From: Bacteroidaceae bacterium
Lineage (GTDB): Bacteria > Bacteroidota > Bacteroidia > Bacteroidales > Bacteroidaceae
Assembly: GCA_017548225.1 (NCBI GenBank)
Contig: JAFYMV010000200.1
Span: forward strand, 1-9,881
DNA: 9,881 bases
Direction of reading: 5' to 3'
Both the position numbers and the translations under genes were made by a program. Of the stretch, positions 1 to 7,095 are shown in pieces; position 1 is the first letter of the stretch, and every line of letters starts with the position of its first letter. A model generated the notes under the pieces. It searched no databases. It was given only the letters and a program-made list of their open reading frames with translations, and was not told the origin of the DNA.

Positions 1-1997
1 ACATTGAAGCTGATCTCCGAGCCCTGACGGGGGAAGATGGGGTTGTCTATCGAACTTCTGCCAAGGTTGAGCGAGAGATTGATATTGTTACTACTACCAT
101 TAGAGATGAGGAAGTACTCCCAGTTGTTGAGGTCGTAGCGGGTGTAGGCAAGCTGACCATAGAGAGTAAAATAGTCATCGGGCCAGTGTAGACGCTTACC
201 CCAACCTACTGACAAACCATACATGCGCAAGTACTTGTCAGGGTCGTAGTATGACTCGTAATTGTTGTAGTAGTTGTCGTAATTGCCGTAGCCATAACCA
301 TACAAGTTGTTGTAATAGTTATTGTAGTAGGCATCGTTGTAATAGTTATTGTTCAAGCCTGTCTGCAATGCGTAGTAAGCGTTCACAGAGAGCGAGTTGG
401 GGCGCTTGCCACCAAACCAAGGGTCAAGGAACGAGAGGTTGTATGACTGGTAATAACTACCGTTGGTCTGACCACTGATAGAGAAGGTCTGACCATCACC
501 CTGAGGGATGAATGCGCGATAGTTGTCAGACTTGTGCAGAAGATTGTACATAGAGAAGTTGGTGAACTTCAACGCAATCTTACCAATGACACCTGTCTGA
601 CCATAACCCAATGAGAACTCTACCTGGTCGTTATTCTTCGACTCGAGCATCCAGTTGACATCCACCGTACCATTGGCCACATCGGGCTGCACATCGGGCG
701 AGATAGACTCGGGGTTAAAGTGTCCCATCTGCTGCAATTCGCGCGCCGAACGCACCAAGGCATCGCGGCTGAAAAGATCGCCGGGCTTGGTCATCAGTTC
801 ACGACGCACGACATTCTCATACAGACGGTCGTTACCGGCAATACGCACACGGTTGATAGTAGCTTGCGGACCCTCGAGCACACGCATTTCGAGGTCTACA
901 GAGTCTTCAGTAACATTAACCTCTACGGGCTCTACGCGGGCAAACACATATCCATTGTCGTAGTAGAGATTGCCAATGGCATCTTCGTCCATGCTGATGC
1001 GCTCGTCAAGCTTCTTCTGGTTGTATACATCGCCAGGACTCATACGGAGCAACTCTGACAAACCTTCCGATTCGTACACAGTATTGCCCACCCAGTTGAT
1101 GTCGCGGATGTGGTACTGGTTACCTTCATCCACCTGAATATATACATCGACCATCTTGTCATCAAAGGGCACTACCGAGTCTACCACGATGTGGGCATCA
1201 CGGTAGCCATGCTCATTATACTTGCTGATGAGCAGCTGCTTGTCTTCGGCGTAGAGATTGTCGATAAATTTCTTCGGACGGAAGAAATGACGCCAGTTGC
1301 CCTTCTCATTGGTCTTCTTCATCGCCCACTTCAACTGCTTTTCGTCAAGGGCACTATTACCTGTGATGTATATCTTGTTTACTTTAATCTTCTCTTTCTT
1401 GTCAATATTGATGTCAAGGATGAGGTGATTCTTCTCTACTACATCGTCGCGCTGGATGATGTTGATCTCGGCATTCTTGAAACCCTTGTCGTCATAGTAG
1501 CGCTTGATGACAATCTTGGCGCGGTCTATCATATTGGGAGTAATCTGGTTACCCTCCTTAAAATTGAGCTTGGCCTCGAGGTCCTCCTGCTCTGATTTCT
1601 TCACACCATTGTAGTTGATTTTCGACAGGCGGGGGCGCTGTGTGAGCGCAATATTTAGATAGGCCTGGTCGCCTACAACCTTCTCTATGGTGATGCTCAC
1701 ATTAGAGAACAAACCATGCTTCCAATAACGCTTCACAGCATTGGTTATCTCATCACCGGGCACAGTGATTACTTGCCCCACAGAGAGTCCCGACAAGCCT
1801 ATCAACACATAGTCCTCGTAGTCGTCGATGCCGCTGACGGTGATGTCAGCAATCTCGTAGCGCTTGGGGGCCGAGTAGAGCACCGTAGGCTTGGTGATGG
1901 TGTCAGTGAGTGATACCTGCGCAACAGCCTCCCCGCACGGAAAAGCAAGGAGCGCTATTAAGGCAATGTATTTAATAAGGTATATACTCTTTTTCAT
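1..1997 (-). CDS. bamA: BamA, outer-membrane protein assembly factor (C-terminus outside window)
   Basis: An open frame runs from the ATG at 1997 to the left edge: 665 codons, no stop, so the C-terminal part of the barrel is missing. BamA is the Omp85-family core of the BAM machine that folds and inserts beta-barrel proteins into the outer membrane. Residues 1-27 are a signal peptide (hydrophobic core, then A-V-A|Q). Five POTRA-like repeats follow at about 46-120, 122-200, 205-285, 296-370 and 376-455, each with an I-x-[IVW]-x-G type first strand (ITVSG, INYNG, IYITG, INWVG, VRIAG). The barrel starts near 458 (VEFSLGYGQTG) and contains the typical DPWFGG turn. A Tyr/Asn-rich loop occupies about 548-585. 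The start lies 5 bases after the uppS stop, which suggests translational coupling. AAGGA touches the ATG directly, so it is badly placed as a Shine-Dalgarno site. The identification is firm. Confidence 0.95.
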   Translation of the reverse strand, partial: MKKSIYLIKYIALIALLAFPCGEAVAQVSLTDTITKPTVLYSAPKRYEIADITVSGIDDYEDYVLIGLSGLSVGQVITVPGDEITNAVKRYWKHGLFSNVSITIEKVVGDQAYLNIALTQRPRLSKINYNGVKKSEQEDLEAKLNFKEGNQITPNMIDRAKIVIKRYYDDKGFKNAEINIIQRDDVVEKNHLILDINIDKKEKIKVNKIYITGNSALDEKQLKWAMKKTNEKGNWRHFFRPKKFIDNLYAEDKQLLISKYNEHGYRDAHIVVDSVVPFDDKMVDVYIQVDEGNQYHIRDINWVGNTVYESEGLSELLRMSPGDVYNQKKLDERISMDEDAIGNLYYDNGYVFARVEPVEVNVTEDSVDLEMRVLEGPQATINRVRIAGNDRLYENVVRRELMTKPGDLFSRDALVRSARELQQMGHFNPESISPDVQPDVANGTVDVNWMLESKNNDQVEFSLGYGQTGVIGKIALKFTNFSMYNLLHKSDNYRAFIPQGDGQTFSISGQTNGSYYQSYNLSFLDPWFGGKRPNSLSVNAYYALQTGLNNNYYNDAYYNNYYNNLYGYGYGNYDNYYNNYESYYDPDKYLRMYGLSVGWGKRLHWPDDYFTLYGQLAYTRYDLNNWEYFLISNGSSNNINLSLNLGRSSIDNPIFPRQGSEISFN
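245..355 (-). repeat. Low-complexity Tyr/Asn-rich segment inside bamA with 17-bp direct repeat
   Basis: The codons for about residues 548-585 of BamA are almost only Tyr and Asn with some Gly and Asp (for example NNNYYNDAYYNNYYNN). At DNA level a perfect 17-bp direct repeat (GTTGTAATAGTTATTGT on the plus strand) lies at 309-325 and 336-352, with a period of 27 bases. This keeps frame, so expansion or contraction would add or remove 9 residues. By strand order against E. coli BamA the segment falls between barrel strands 5 and 6, an extracellular loop. Confidence 0.8.
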
Positions 1998-2002
1998 TCC
2001 TT

Positions 2003-2755
2003 TTATTTATTATCGTTCCCTTCGGCAATTTGTTCACTAGTCTTGCCGAATCTTCTCTCCCTCTGCTGGAAGGTGTAGATGGCTTTGCACAACTCCTCCT
2101 CATCAAACTCGGGCCAATAGGTGTCGCAGAAATACAACTCGGTATAAGCACACTGCCACAACAGGTAGTTGCTCAAGCGTGTCTCGCCACCAGTGCGTAT
2201 CAGCAAGTCGGGATCGGGCATAAACGAAGTACACAGGGTCTCATCAATGGTCTTGTCGGTGATGTCCTCGATGTTCATCTTACCCTCTTGCACCATTGCT
2301 GCTATGCACTTGGCCGACTGGGTGAGTTCCCACTTTGAAGAGTAGCTCAAAGCCACAGTGAGCGTACCTCGCTGATTGTTGGCCGACTGACTGATGCAGT
2401 AGTTCATGCGCTCACGCACCTTCTCGGGCAGGCGGTCGGTATCGCCAATGACACAGAAACGGATGTCGTTATCCATGAAGATATCAAGGTCGAGCTTCTC
2501 GAACAACAGAGCCATAAGACCATTCACCTCCTCATCGGGGCGGGTCCAGTTCTCGGTAGAGAAAGCATATACGGTTACATACTTCACACCTAACTTGGCT
2601 GCATTCATCATTGTGTCGTGCAGCGCCTGTGCACCTACGATATGTCCTTCACCGCGTCTTTTTCCTCTGGCTTTCGCCCAACGGCCATTACCGTCCATGA
2701 TGATAGCAATGTGCTGGGGGATGCGATTCATGTCTAACTGTTCCTTGTATGTCAT
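2003..2755 (-). CDS. uppS: Isoprenyl (undecaprenyl diphosphate) transferase
   Basis: The product has 250 residues, the usual length for cis-prenyltransferases. It should condense farnesyl diphosphate with isopentenyl units to undecaprenyl diphosphate, the lipid carrier for peptidoglycan and surface glycans, at the cytoplasmic membrane. Family motifs are clear: HIAIIMDGNGRW at 15-26 with catalytic Asp21, FSTENW at 65-70, IRTGGETRLSN at 186-196 followed by WQ..YTELYF, and the C-terminal FQQRERRFG. The ATG at 2755 is chosen because bacterial homologues, as I recall, have a similar short leader before the first motif. The Met at codon 9 (preceded by AAGGA about 10 bases upstream) is a possible alternative. 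The gene sits between the small outer-membrane protein (50 bases upstream) and bamA (5 bases downstream), a pairing common in Bacteroidota. Confidence 0.96.
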   Translation of the reverse strand: MTYKEQLDMNRIPQHIAIIMDGNGRWAKARGKRRGEGHIVGAQALHDTMMNAAKLGVKYVTVYAFSTENWTRPDEEVNGLMALLFEKLDLDIFMDNDIRFCVIGDTDRLPEKVRERMNYCISQSANNQRGTLTVALSYSSKWELTQSAKCIAAMVQEGKMNIEDITDKTIDETLCTSFMPDPDLLIRTGGETRLSNYLLWQCAYTELYFCDTYWPEFDEEELCKAIYTFQQRERRFGKTSEQIAEGNDNK

Positions 2756-2805
2756 GTGAGTTTATGTTTTTTTGTTTATGTTCTTTGTTTTGTAAATGAT
2801 CTATC

Positions 2806-3516
2806 TCAATTGTTACACTTCCTGTATTTGGGGAACATGTCGTAGCTGACATACACCATCAGCCACGAGTAGCAGTCCTTATTCTTCAATCCTTTACCCT
2901 TAATGCCATAGGGGTCGTCAAGCGACAGGCTACTATTGCTGCTCACATCAAGCCTGTCCGATGTAGTGAAGCGCATGGTCCACTCGGCACCGACATTGAG
3001 TCGCTCGGCAGCCTTATACTTCACGCCCACACCCAAGGGGATATTCATGGCAACGACATGATTAGCAGGCTTGGGAGCATAGGTCAGTCCCAATCCACCC
3101 AAGATATAGGGCGCCAAGCGACGACTGCCCTTGTAACCAGCACCTGTGCCATAGGCAAAGAAGTTGTACTCAAATTGTGCACCCAACTCAAATACGCTGC
3201 GACTGAAGGTACTGTGCGCTCCATTGGGAAATTTGTTGTCCAACCCTTCTGTAGTGCCCTTGATACGGCCCATAGCAAAATCGCCTTTCAAAGCCATGCG
3301 AGGGTTTATGTTGTATCGGGCCAATACGCCACCCATCATTGCCATATCTTTGAACGGGGTGGTATTGTTGGCGTCGCCCATGTAAAAGCTTCCACCTATC
3401 ATGCCGCCCAGCTCCATGTTGTACTCCAACTCCTGTGCCGAGATACCACACACCGATAGCAGCAACAGGAATACTGCAGCCAACTTTGTCGCTATTTGTC
3501 GTGTATAGTGCATCAT
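2806..3516 (-). CDS. Small outer-membrane beta-barrel protein (DUF6089-like)
   Basis: The product has 236 residues. Residues 1-27 form a signal peptide (K11, then a hydrophobic run to ISA|Q). The mature part has alternating polar and aromatic strands separated by Gly-rich turns (MELGGMIGGSFYMGD, APYILGGLGLTYAP, IPLGVGVKYKA, VGAEWTMRFT) and ends with a terminal-strand-like stretch, YSWLMVYVSYDMF, plus a short basic tail. This fits an OmpA/OmpX-size barrel of about eight strands. I recall Bacteroidota proteins of this kind next to uppS-bamA as DUF6089; the name is from memory, not a search. Two consecutive ATG codons (3514-3516, 3511-3513) open the frame and the first is used. No Shine-Dalgarno site is seen. 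Its role is unknown; its position ahead of uppS and bamA suggests a function in envelope biogenesis. Confidence 0.85.
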   Translation of the reverse strand: MMHYTRQIATKLAAVFLLLLSVCGISAQELEYNMELGGMIGGSFYMGDANNTTPFKDMAMMGGVLARYNINPRMALKGDFAMGRIKGTTEGLDNKFPNGAHSTFSRSVFELGAQFEYNFFAYGTGAGYKGSRRLAPYILGGLGLTYAPKPANHVVAMNIPLGVGVKYKAAERLNVGAEWTMRFTTSDRLDVSSNSSLSLDDPYGIKGKGLKNKDCYSWLMVYVSYDMFPKYRKCNN

Positions 3517-3539
3517 TGTTTTGCGGAATTGGACATGTA

Positions 3540-3547
3540 TATCTTTG
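3540..3547 (+). promoter_or_regulatory. Possible antisense promoter (-7 element) facing the lipoprotein gene
   Basis: TATCTTTG on the plus strand matches TAnnTTTG fully and lies in the 40-bp gap between the lipoprotein and the small barrel gene. ATTG at 3515-3518 is a possible -33 box with a 21-base spacer. Transcription would run antisense into the 3' end of the lipoprotein gene. A match of this kind is expected by chance a few times in a window of this size. Confidence 0.2.
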
Positions 3548-3556
3548 GTATTCAGC

Positions 3557-4897
3557 CTATTCTACTCCGTTCCAACGACCACGCCATACCTGGCCATTGC
3601 TCCACATCACCCACACATATTCGCCATCTGTTGTGGCCGAGAAAGTGCCTATACGACCTTCAAATTTCTCGGGCAAACTAAACGCCACTTGGTTTTCTTT
3701 CCAGGTTACTCCGTGATCGCGCGACTCGTAGCAGGTGTTGAACGACTTGATTGGCTCCTTGCGATTACCTCCGAAAGCATACAAATTGTCAGCATATGCT
3801 ATCACGGCAAGATTCTGCAGGTTGGGACAGCCGTAGGTATTAGTGCCTTGAGGCACAATCTCTACCCAACTATCTTCTGTGCTCAACTTGGTCCATACTT
3901 GAGCATAAGCATCCTTATTTTCGGACATAGCCACAAAGATGGTGCGATTGATTTGCGCATTCGTACGCAAGGGCTGGCAGAACGATGCTACCCCACCCTT
4001 TATTGCCTTCTCGGGACATTGTCCTATAGCGTTCCAAGTAATCATGTCTGATGATGACATGAAGCCTTCAGCACCAACACCCCATACCTTCTTCAAGGTG
4101 TCCGTATCTTCTACTGCAAGCAGGATAAGCGGAGAGGGGGTAACGGTTATAGAGTCCCAAGCCACGCCATCGGTAGAGCGATAGAGCACGGTGTCAGCAG
4201 TCAAGTAGAATGCGTCCCCGGCAAGCAGCACCGAAAGATTTTCAGTACGGCACTGTATACCGCTACATGCCGTAGTAGTCCAAGCAGCACCATCGGCAAG
4301 TGTGGTCGAAGCGGTATGGTATGCACCATCGGCATCCTTACCCACCACAATCAGACTATCATTCTTGACAAACGCCTTCTGCTCGGCAAACAAGTCTACG
4401 GGGAAATTGGCATCCATCTCTTTCCACGCCGTCTTCTTGGGGTCAGATTGGCGCACATTGATGCTCACCGTATAATCACGGATAAATTTCTCGTCATTTG
4501 AAGTTACGCGAAAAACAACAGGATTGGTAAAGTCAATAGAGTCCTCCACCGAACCGAACTCATCTTCTGATTTGATGTAGCATACGCCACCATCGGCAGT
4601 TACATTCACCAAGACATGCGTTACATCTGTTCCGAATAGTATCGAGTCGCTATTGTACACGATACGCTGTTCCTGGTCAATGACAAACTTCACGCTACTG
4701 CCACTCACCACAGTGGTATAGGTAGAGTCTTCGCCATTTTCCTTTTTGATGGTATGCGTCGTCTTCAAGTCCTTAATGCTGAACGAGAGCAGGGCCACAT
4801 CAGAGGACAGCACTGTCTCATTATCGCTTCCCAGGCATGATGTCATGAGCAACACGCCCATAAGCGGACAAAGCAAACTTGTTACTATTCTTTTCAT
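3557..4897 (-). CDS. Predicted surface lipoprotein with Asp-box beta-propeller (DUF6242-like)
   Basis: The product has 446 residues. The N-terminus MKRIVTSLLCPLMGVLLMTSC is a lipoprotein signal peptide with Cys21 as the lipidation site. The following LGSDNE resembles the Ser/acidic export signal that sends Bacteroidota lipoproteins to the cell surface. Residues about 28-150 look like Ig-type beta domains. From about 155 onward the protein shows repeated beta-blade features: Asp-box motifs STDGVAW near 242, SSDMITW near 286 and the best one, SRDHGVTW, near 395, plus a Kelch-like NLYAFGG. These support a beta-propeller C-terminal domain, probably for binding; no catalytic site is recognisable. 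DUF6242 is my best family guess from memory. It is the first gene of the cluster leading to bamA, 40 bases before the small barrel gene, and a promoter element lies 34 bases upstream of its start. Confidence 0.8.
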   Translation of the reverse strand: MKRIVTSLLCPLMGVLLMTSCLGSDNETVLSSDVALLSFSIKDLKTTHTIKKENGEDSTYTTVVSGSSVKFVIDQEQRIVYNSDSILFGTDVTHVLVNVTADGGVCYIKSEDEFGSVEDSIDFTNPVVFRVTSNDEKFIRDYTVSINVRQSDPKKTAWKEMDANFPVDLFAEQKAFVKNDSLIVVGKDADGAYHTASTTLADGAAWTTTACSGIQCRTENLSVLLAGDAFYLTADTVLYRSTDGVAWDSITVTPSPLILLAVEDTDTLKKVWGVGAEGFMSSSDMITWNAIGQCPEKAIKGGVASFCQPLRTNAQINRTIFVAMSENKDAYAQVWTKLSTEDSWVEIVPQGTNTYGCPNLQNLAVIAYADNLYAFGGNRKEPIKSFNTCYESRDHGVTWKENQVAFSLPEKFEGRIGTFSATTDGEYVWVMWSNGQVWRGRWNGVE

Positions 4898-4930
4898 CGT
4901 CTTTTAATTGCTTTTATTCATTTCAAACGA

Positions 4931-4938
4931 CAAAATTA
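4931..4938 (-). promoter_or_regulatory. Bacteroidota -7 promoter element for the lipoprotein-barrel-uppS-bamA cluster
   Basis: Read on the minus strand the sequence is TAATTTTG, a full match to TAnnTTTG, the Bacteroidota sigma-factor -7 consensus. It lies in the 85-bp gap between ribD and the lipoprotein gene. Transcription would start near 4925, giving a leader of about 28 bases. No good -33 TTTG is found 19-21 bases upstream. Read-through from ribD remains possible. Confidence 0.55.
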
Positions 4939-4982
4939 GCAACAATTTTCCGCTTATGCCCTACTTTTTAAGTTCTTTTATA

Positions 4983-6056
4983 TTAAAAGATGTGTTTTTC
5001 GTGTAAAAAATGCTTAATTCGATGCCCGAAGCACTCTATTTCATCCATTTTGTAAACTTCATCCATACATGGGGCTTTCACTCCACCAGCAAGTGAGAAA
5101 GGAGCCTCCTCTACATAGGCCTCATCCCATAAACCTCTGTCGATAAAGCTTTGCAGTAGCACCGATCCACCCTCTACGAGTAGCCGCTGCACCTTATGTT
5201 CATGGAGGTAAGCCATCATCTGCGGCAGTATATCACACGAGAAATCAAGCTTCACCTGCTCTATGTTATCCGATGCACCAAAATCTCGAAATTGTTCGGT
5301 GAAAACGGCAGTTTTTGTTGTTCCGTCAAAGAGTTTAAGCCCTTTATCAAGTCCTCCATTTCTATCAATTACCAGCCGCAAAGGGCTTGTTCCCGGCCAC
5401 ATTCGCGTAGTGAGCGAAGGATTATCCAACATGGCTGTACGACGCCCCACAAGGATAGCATCACTCAACGCACGCAGGCGATGTACCCGTATAGCCGTTT
5501 CATCAGTCGAAAATCGCACCGCTTCACCCTTGTCTTCGTTTTCAGCACCATTTCTAACGAGATCAATATACCCATCAGTACTCTGCGCCCACTTCAAAGT
5601 GATGTAGGGGCGTCGCTTACCATGATAAGTAAAGAATGCCCTATTCAGTTCCAAGCACTCCTTTTCCAATACTCCTACGGTAACCTCCACACCTGCCTCG
5701 CGCAGTTTTTGTATGCCCTTACCATCCACCTGATCAAAGCTGTCGCGACACCCGATAACCACACGCGGTATCCCTTTCTCCACAATCATATCTGCACAAG
5801 GAGGTGTCTTACCATAGTGCGCACAAGGCTCTAGACTTACATACATCGTCGCTCCACGCAGTAGTCGTTCATCCTTCACCGAGCGCACCGCATTGACTTC
5901 GGCATGAGGTCCGCCACACTGTCGATGATACCCCTCACCGATAATCCTACCCTCATGTACAATCACCGCCCCCACCATCGGATTAGGAGCCGCTCCAAAC
6001 CTACCATTCCTAGCCAACTGCAGGCACCGCGCCATATATTTTTCATCAATCGTCAT
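4983..6056 (-). CDS. ribD: Bifunctional riboflavin deaminase/reductase RibD
   Basis: The product has 357 residues and carries both activities of riboflavin synthesis: deamination of diaminohydroxyphosphoribosylaminopyrimidine, then NADPH reduction of the ribose. The N-terminal cytidine-deaminase-like domain has HAE at 51-53 and EPCAHYGKTPPC at 76-87, so the zinc ligands are His51, Cys78 and Cys87 and the proton shuttle is Glu53. The reductase domain starts about 149 (RPYITLKWAQSTDGYI) and includes SLTTR and LLVEGGSVLLQSF. I use the ATG at 6056 because the frame extends upstream only to a TTG at 6080 and homologues begin close to the [MT]-x-DEKYM sequence. It is alone in its orientation block, with no other riboflavin gene in view, and no FMN riboswitch is seen upstream. 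Confidence 0.94.
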   Translation of the reverse strand: MTIDEKYMARCLQLARNGRFGAAPNPMVGAVIVHEGRIIGEGYHRQCGGPHAEVNAVRSVKDERLLRGATMYVSLEPCAHYGKTPPCADMIVEKGIPRVVIGCRDSFDQVDGKGIQKLREAGVEVTVGVLEKECLELNRAFFTYHGKRRPYITLKWAQSTDGYIDLVRNGAENEDKGEAVRFSTDETAIRVHRLRALSDAILVGRRTAMLDNPSLTTRMWPGTSPLRLVIDRNGGLDKGLKLFDGTTKTAVFTEQFRDFGASDNIEQVKLDFSCDILPQMMAYLHEHKVQRLLVEGGSVLLQSFIDRGLWDEAYVEEAPFSLAGGVKAPCMDEVYKMDEIECFGHRIKHFLHEKHIF

Positions 6057-6121
6057 AATCCATAGAATACGGGTAACCAAACCCTTCCATTGGCGAAGGT
6101 ACTAACAAACGAGCGAAAACG

Positions 6122-6129
6122 CAAATCTA
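6122..6129 (-). promoter_or_regulatory. Putative -7 promoter element of ribD
   Basis: The minus-strand sequence TAGATTTG matches TAnnTTTG completely. It would start transcription near 6116, giving a leader of about 60 bases before the ribD ATG. A -33 element is poor: TTGG at 6152-6155 is 22 bases upstream. The leader contains a small hairpin (CCTTC at 6083-6087 with GAAGG at 6095-6099), too small to call a riboswitch. Confidence 0.45.
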
Positions 6130-6181
6130 AAAATACGAATATAAAAAATAACCAACATTCTCTTTATTAAATATACGAAAT

Positions 6182-6193
6182 TAGCTATAGCTA
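6182..6193. promoter_or_regulatory. 12-bp perfect palindrome in the ribD/patatin divergent spacer
   Basis: TAGCTATAGCTA is its own reverse complement. It sits in the divergent intergenic region, 11 bases upstream of the putative -33 box of the patatin gene and about 53 bases upstream of the ribD -7 box. That is a plausible place for a dimeric regulator, but the AT-rich context makes chance possible and no partner regulator gene is nearby. Confidence 0.3.
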
Positions 6194-6204
6194 TCCTGCG
6201 ATAA

Positions 6205-6236
6205 TTAGGCTTCAAATGTTTTTTTTCTTAACTTTG
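6205..6236 (+). promoter_or_regulatory. Bacteroidota-type promoter of the patatin-dusB operon
   Basis: The -7 element TAACTTTG at 6229-6236 is a full match to TAnnTTTG. A -33-like TTAG (one mismatch to TTTG) is at 6205-6208 with the expected 20-base spacer. Transcription should begin about 5-7 bases after the -7 box, near 6241-6244, while the first ATG of the patatin gene is 6244. The transcript would therefore be leaderless or almost so. Confidence 0.65.
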
Positions 6237-6243
6237 CCATTCA

Positions 6244-7095
6244 ATGATGGAGAATAAGTTCAAACATACGGCTTTGGTACTCGAAGGAGGGGGCATGCGT
6301 GGTGTCTTCACGAGTGGTGTACTCGACTGGATGATTGACCACCATATCACCTTTCCCTATCTCATAGGGGTGTCGGCGGGGGCGAGTAATGCGCTGTCCT
6401 ATGCGGCTCACCAGCGGGGGCGTGGTAAGTACATCTTTGCCGACTTGCAGGTGGAGCGCCACTACTTGGGCATGCGCAACATCTGGCGCCACCATAGCAT
6501 TATGGATATGGATCTCCTATACCACGAACTGCCTGAAGCGATATGGCCCTATGACTATGCCGCCTATCGGGAGAATCCCATGCGAGTGGAGAGTGTGGCC
6601 ACCGATTGCATCACAGGCGAGGCGATATACCTCGAGGAAAAGGAGGACCCCACACGCATTATCGACATCGTGAGGGCATCGAGCAGTTTGCCCTTCGTGT
6701 GTCCCATAGCGCATGTCGATGGTCGCCCCATGCTTGACGGAGGCATCGCAGACTCTATCCCCGTGCAGCGTGCATTGGATCAAGGCTACGAGCATGTTAT
6801 CGTGGTGCTCACCCGCCACTATGGATATCGCAAAAAGGTGAAGAACAAGAAGATACCTCCCTTAATCTATCGTCGCTACCCGAAGTTGCGTGAGGCTATA
6901 TGCACGCGTGCTGCACGCTACAATGCGCAGGTAGAGTTGGTAGAGCGTCTTGAGCGCGAGGGACGCATTACCGTCATCCGCCCCGAGCACCCGGTAGAGG
7001 TGGCTCGCATAGAGACTGACATGGCAAAGATGAATGCACTGTACCAACATGGGCTTGATGTGGCTGCAAAGATATTAGGAATATATGAAGATTGA
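6244..7095 (+). CDS. Patatin-like phospholipase (YjjU-type)
   Basis: The product has 283 residues with the complete patatin catalytic set: the oxyanion-hole loop EGGGMRG at 14-20, the nucleophile elbow GVSAG at 42-46 with Ser44, and DGG at 165-167 with Asp165 of the Ser-Asp dyad. It should hydrolyse acyl ester bonds of lipids; the substrate cannot be told. Size and the region after the DGG motif resemble the cytoplasmic YjjU/RssA group. No signal peptide or barrel domain is present, so it is not the secreted PlpD type. The glycine-rich loop needs the sequence from about residue 9, so the start must be one of the tandem ATGs at 6244 and 6247. Its last 11 bases overlap the dusB start, so the two genes are surely co-transcribed. 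Confidence 0.93.
   Translation: MMENKFKHTALVLEGGGMRGVFTSGVLDWMIDHHITFPYLIGVSAGASNALSYAAHQRGRGKYIFADLQVERHYLGMRNIWRHHSIMDMDLLYHELPEAIWPYDYAAYRENPMRVESVATDCITGEAIYLEEKEDPTRIIDIVRASSSLPFVCPIAHVDGRPMLDGGIADSIPVQRALDQGYEHVIVVLTRHYGYRKKVKNKKIPPLIYRRYPKLREAICTRAARYNAQVELVERLEREGRITVIRPEHPVEVARIETDMAKMNALYQHGLDVAAKILGIYED

Noticed and set aside
251..478. Cys/Ser-rich short plus-strand frame
   Set aside because: It is the reverse complement of the Tyr/Asn-rich bamA segment; the odd composition reflects that repeat, not a peptide gene.
1110..1595. Plus-strand open frame of 161 codons opposite bamA
   Set aside because: It overlaps the POTRA region of bamA, is rich in Leu/Val/Ile as expected for antisense frames, and has no domain or start signal.
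5421..5435. DnaA-box-like TTATCCAAC inside ribD
   Set aside because: It fails at the conserved 3' end of TTATNCACA, is isolated, and lies in coding sequence.
5196..5834. Plus-strand open frame of 212 codons opposite ribD
   Set aside because: It is fully antisense to a complete ribD with intact motifs and shows no family resemblance.
6057..6080. Upstream TTG start for ribD at 6080
   Set aside because: It would add eight residues (VTRILWI region) without family support; the ATG at 6056 fits homologue starts better.
6057..6243. FMN riboswitch before ribD
   Set aside because: The leader lacks the conserved RFN helices and core sequences and is only about 60 bases from the putative transcription start; only a 5-bp hairpin is present.
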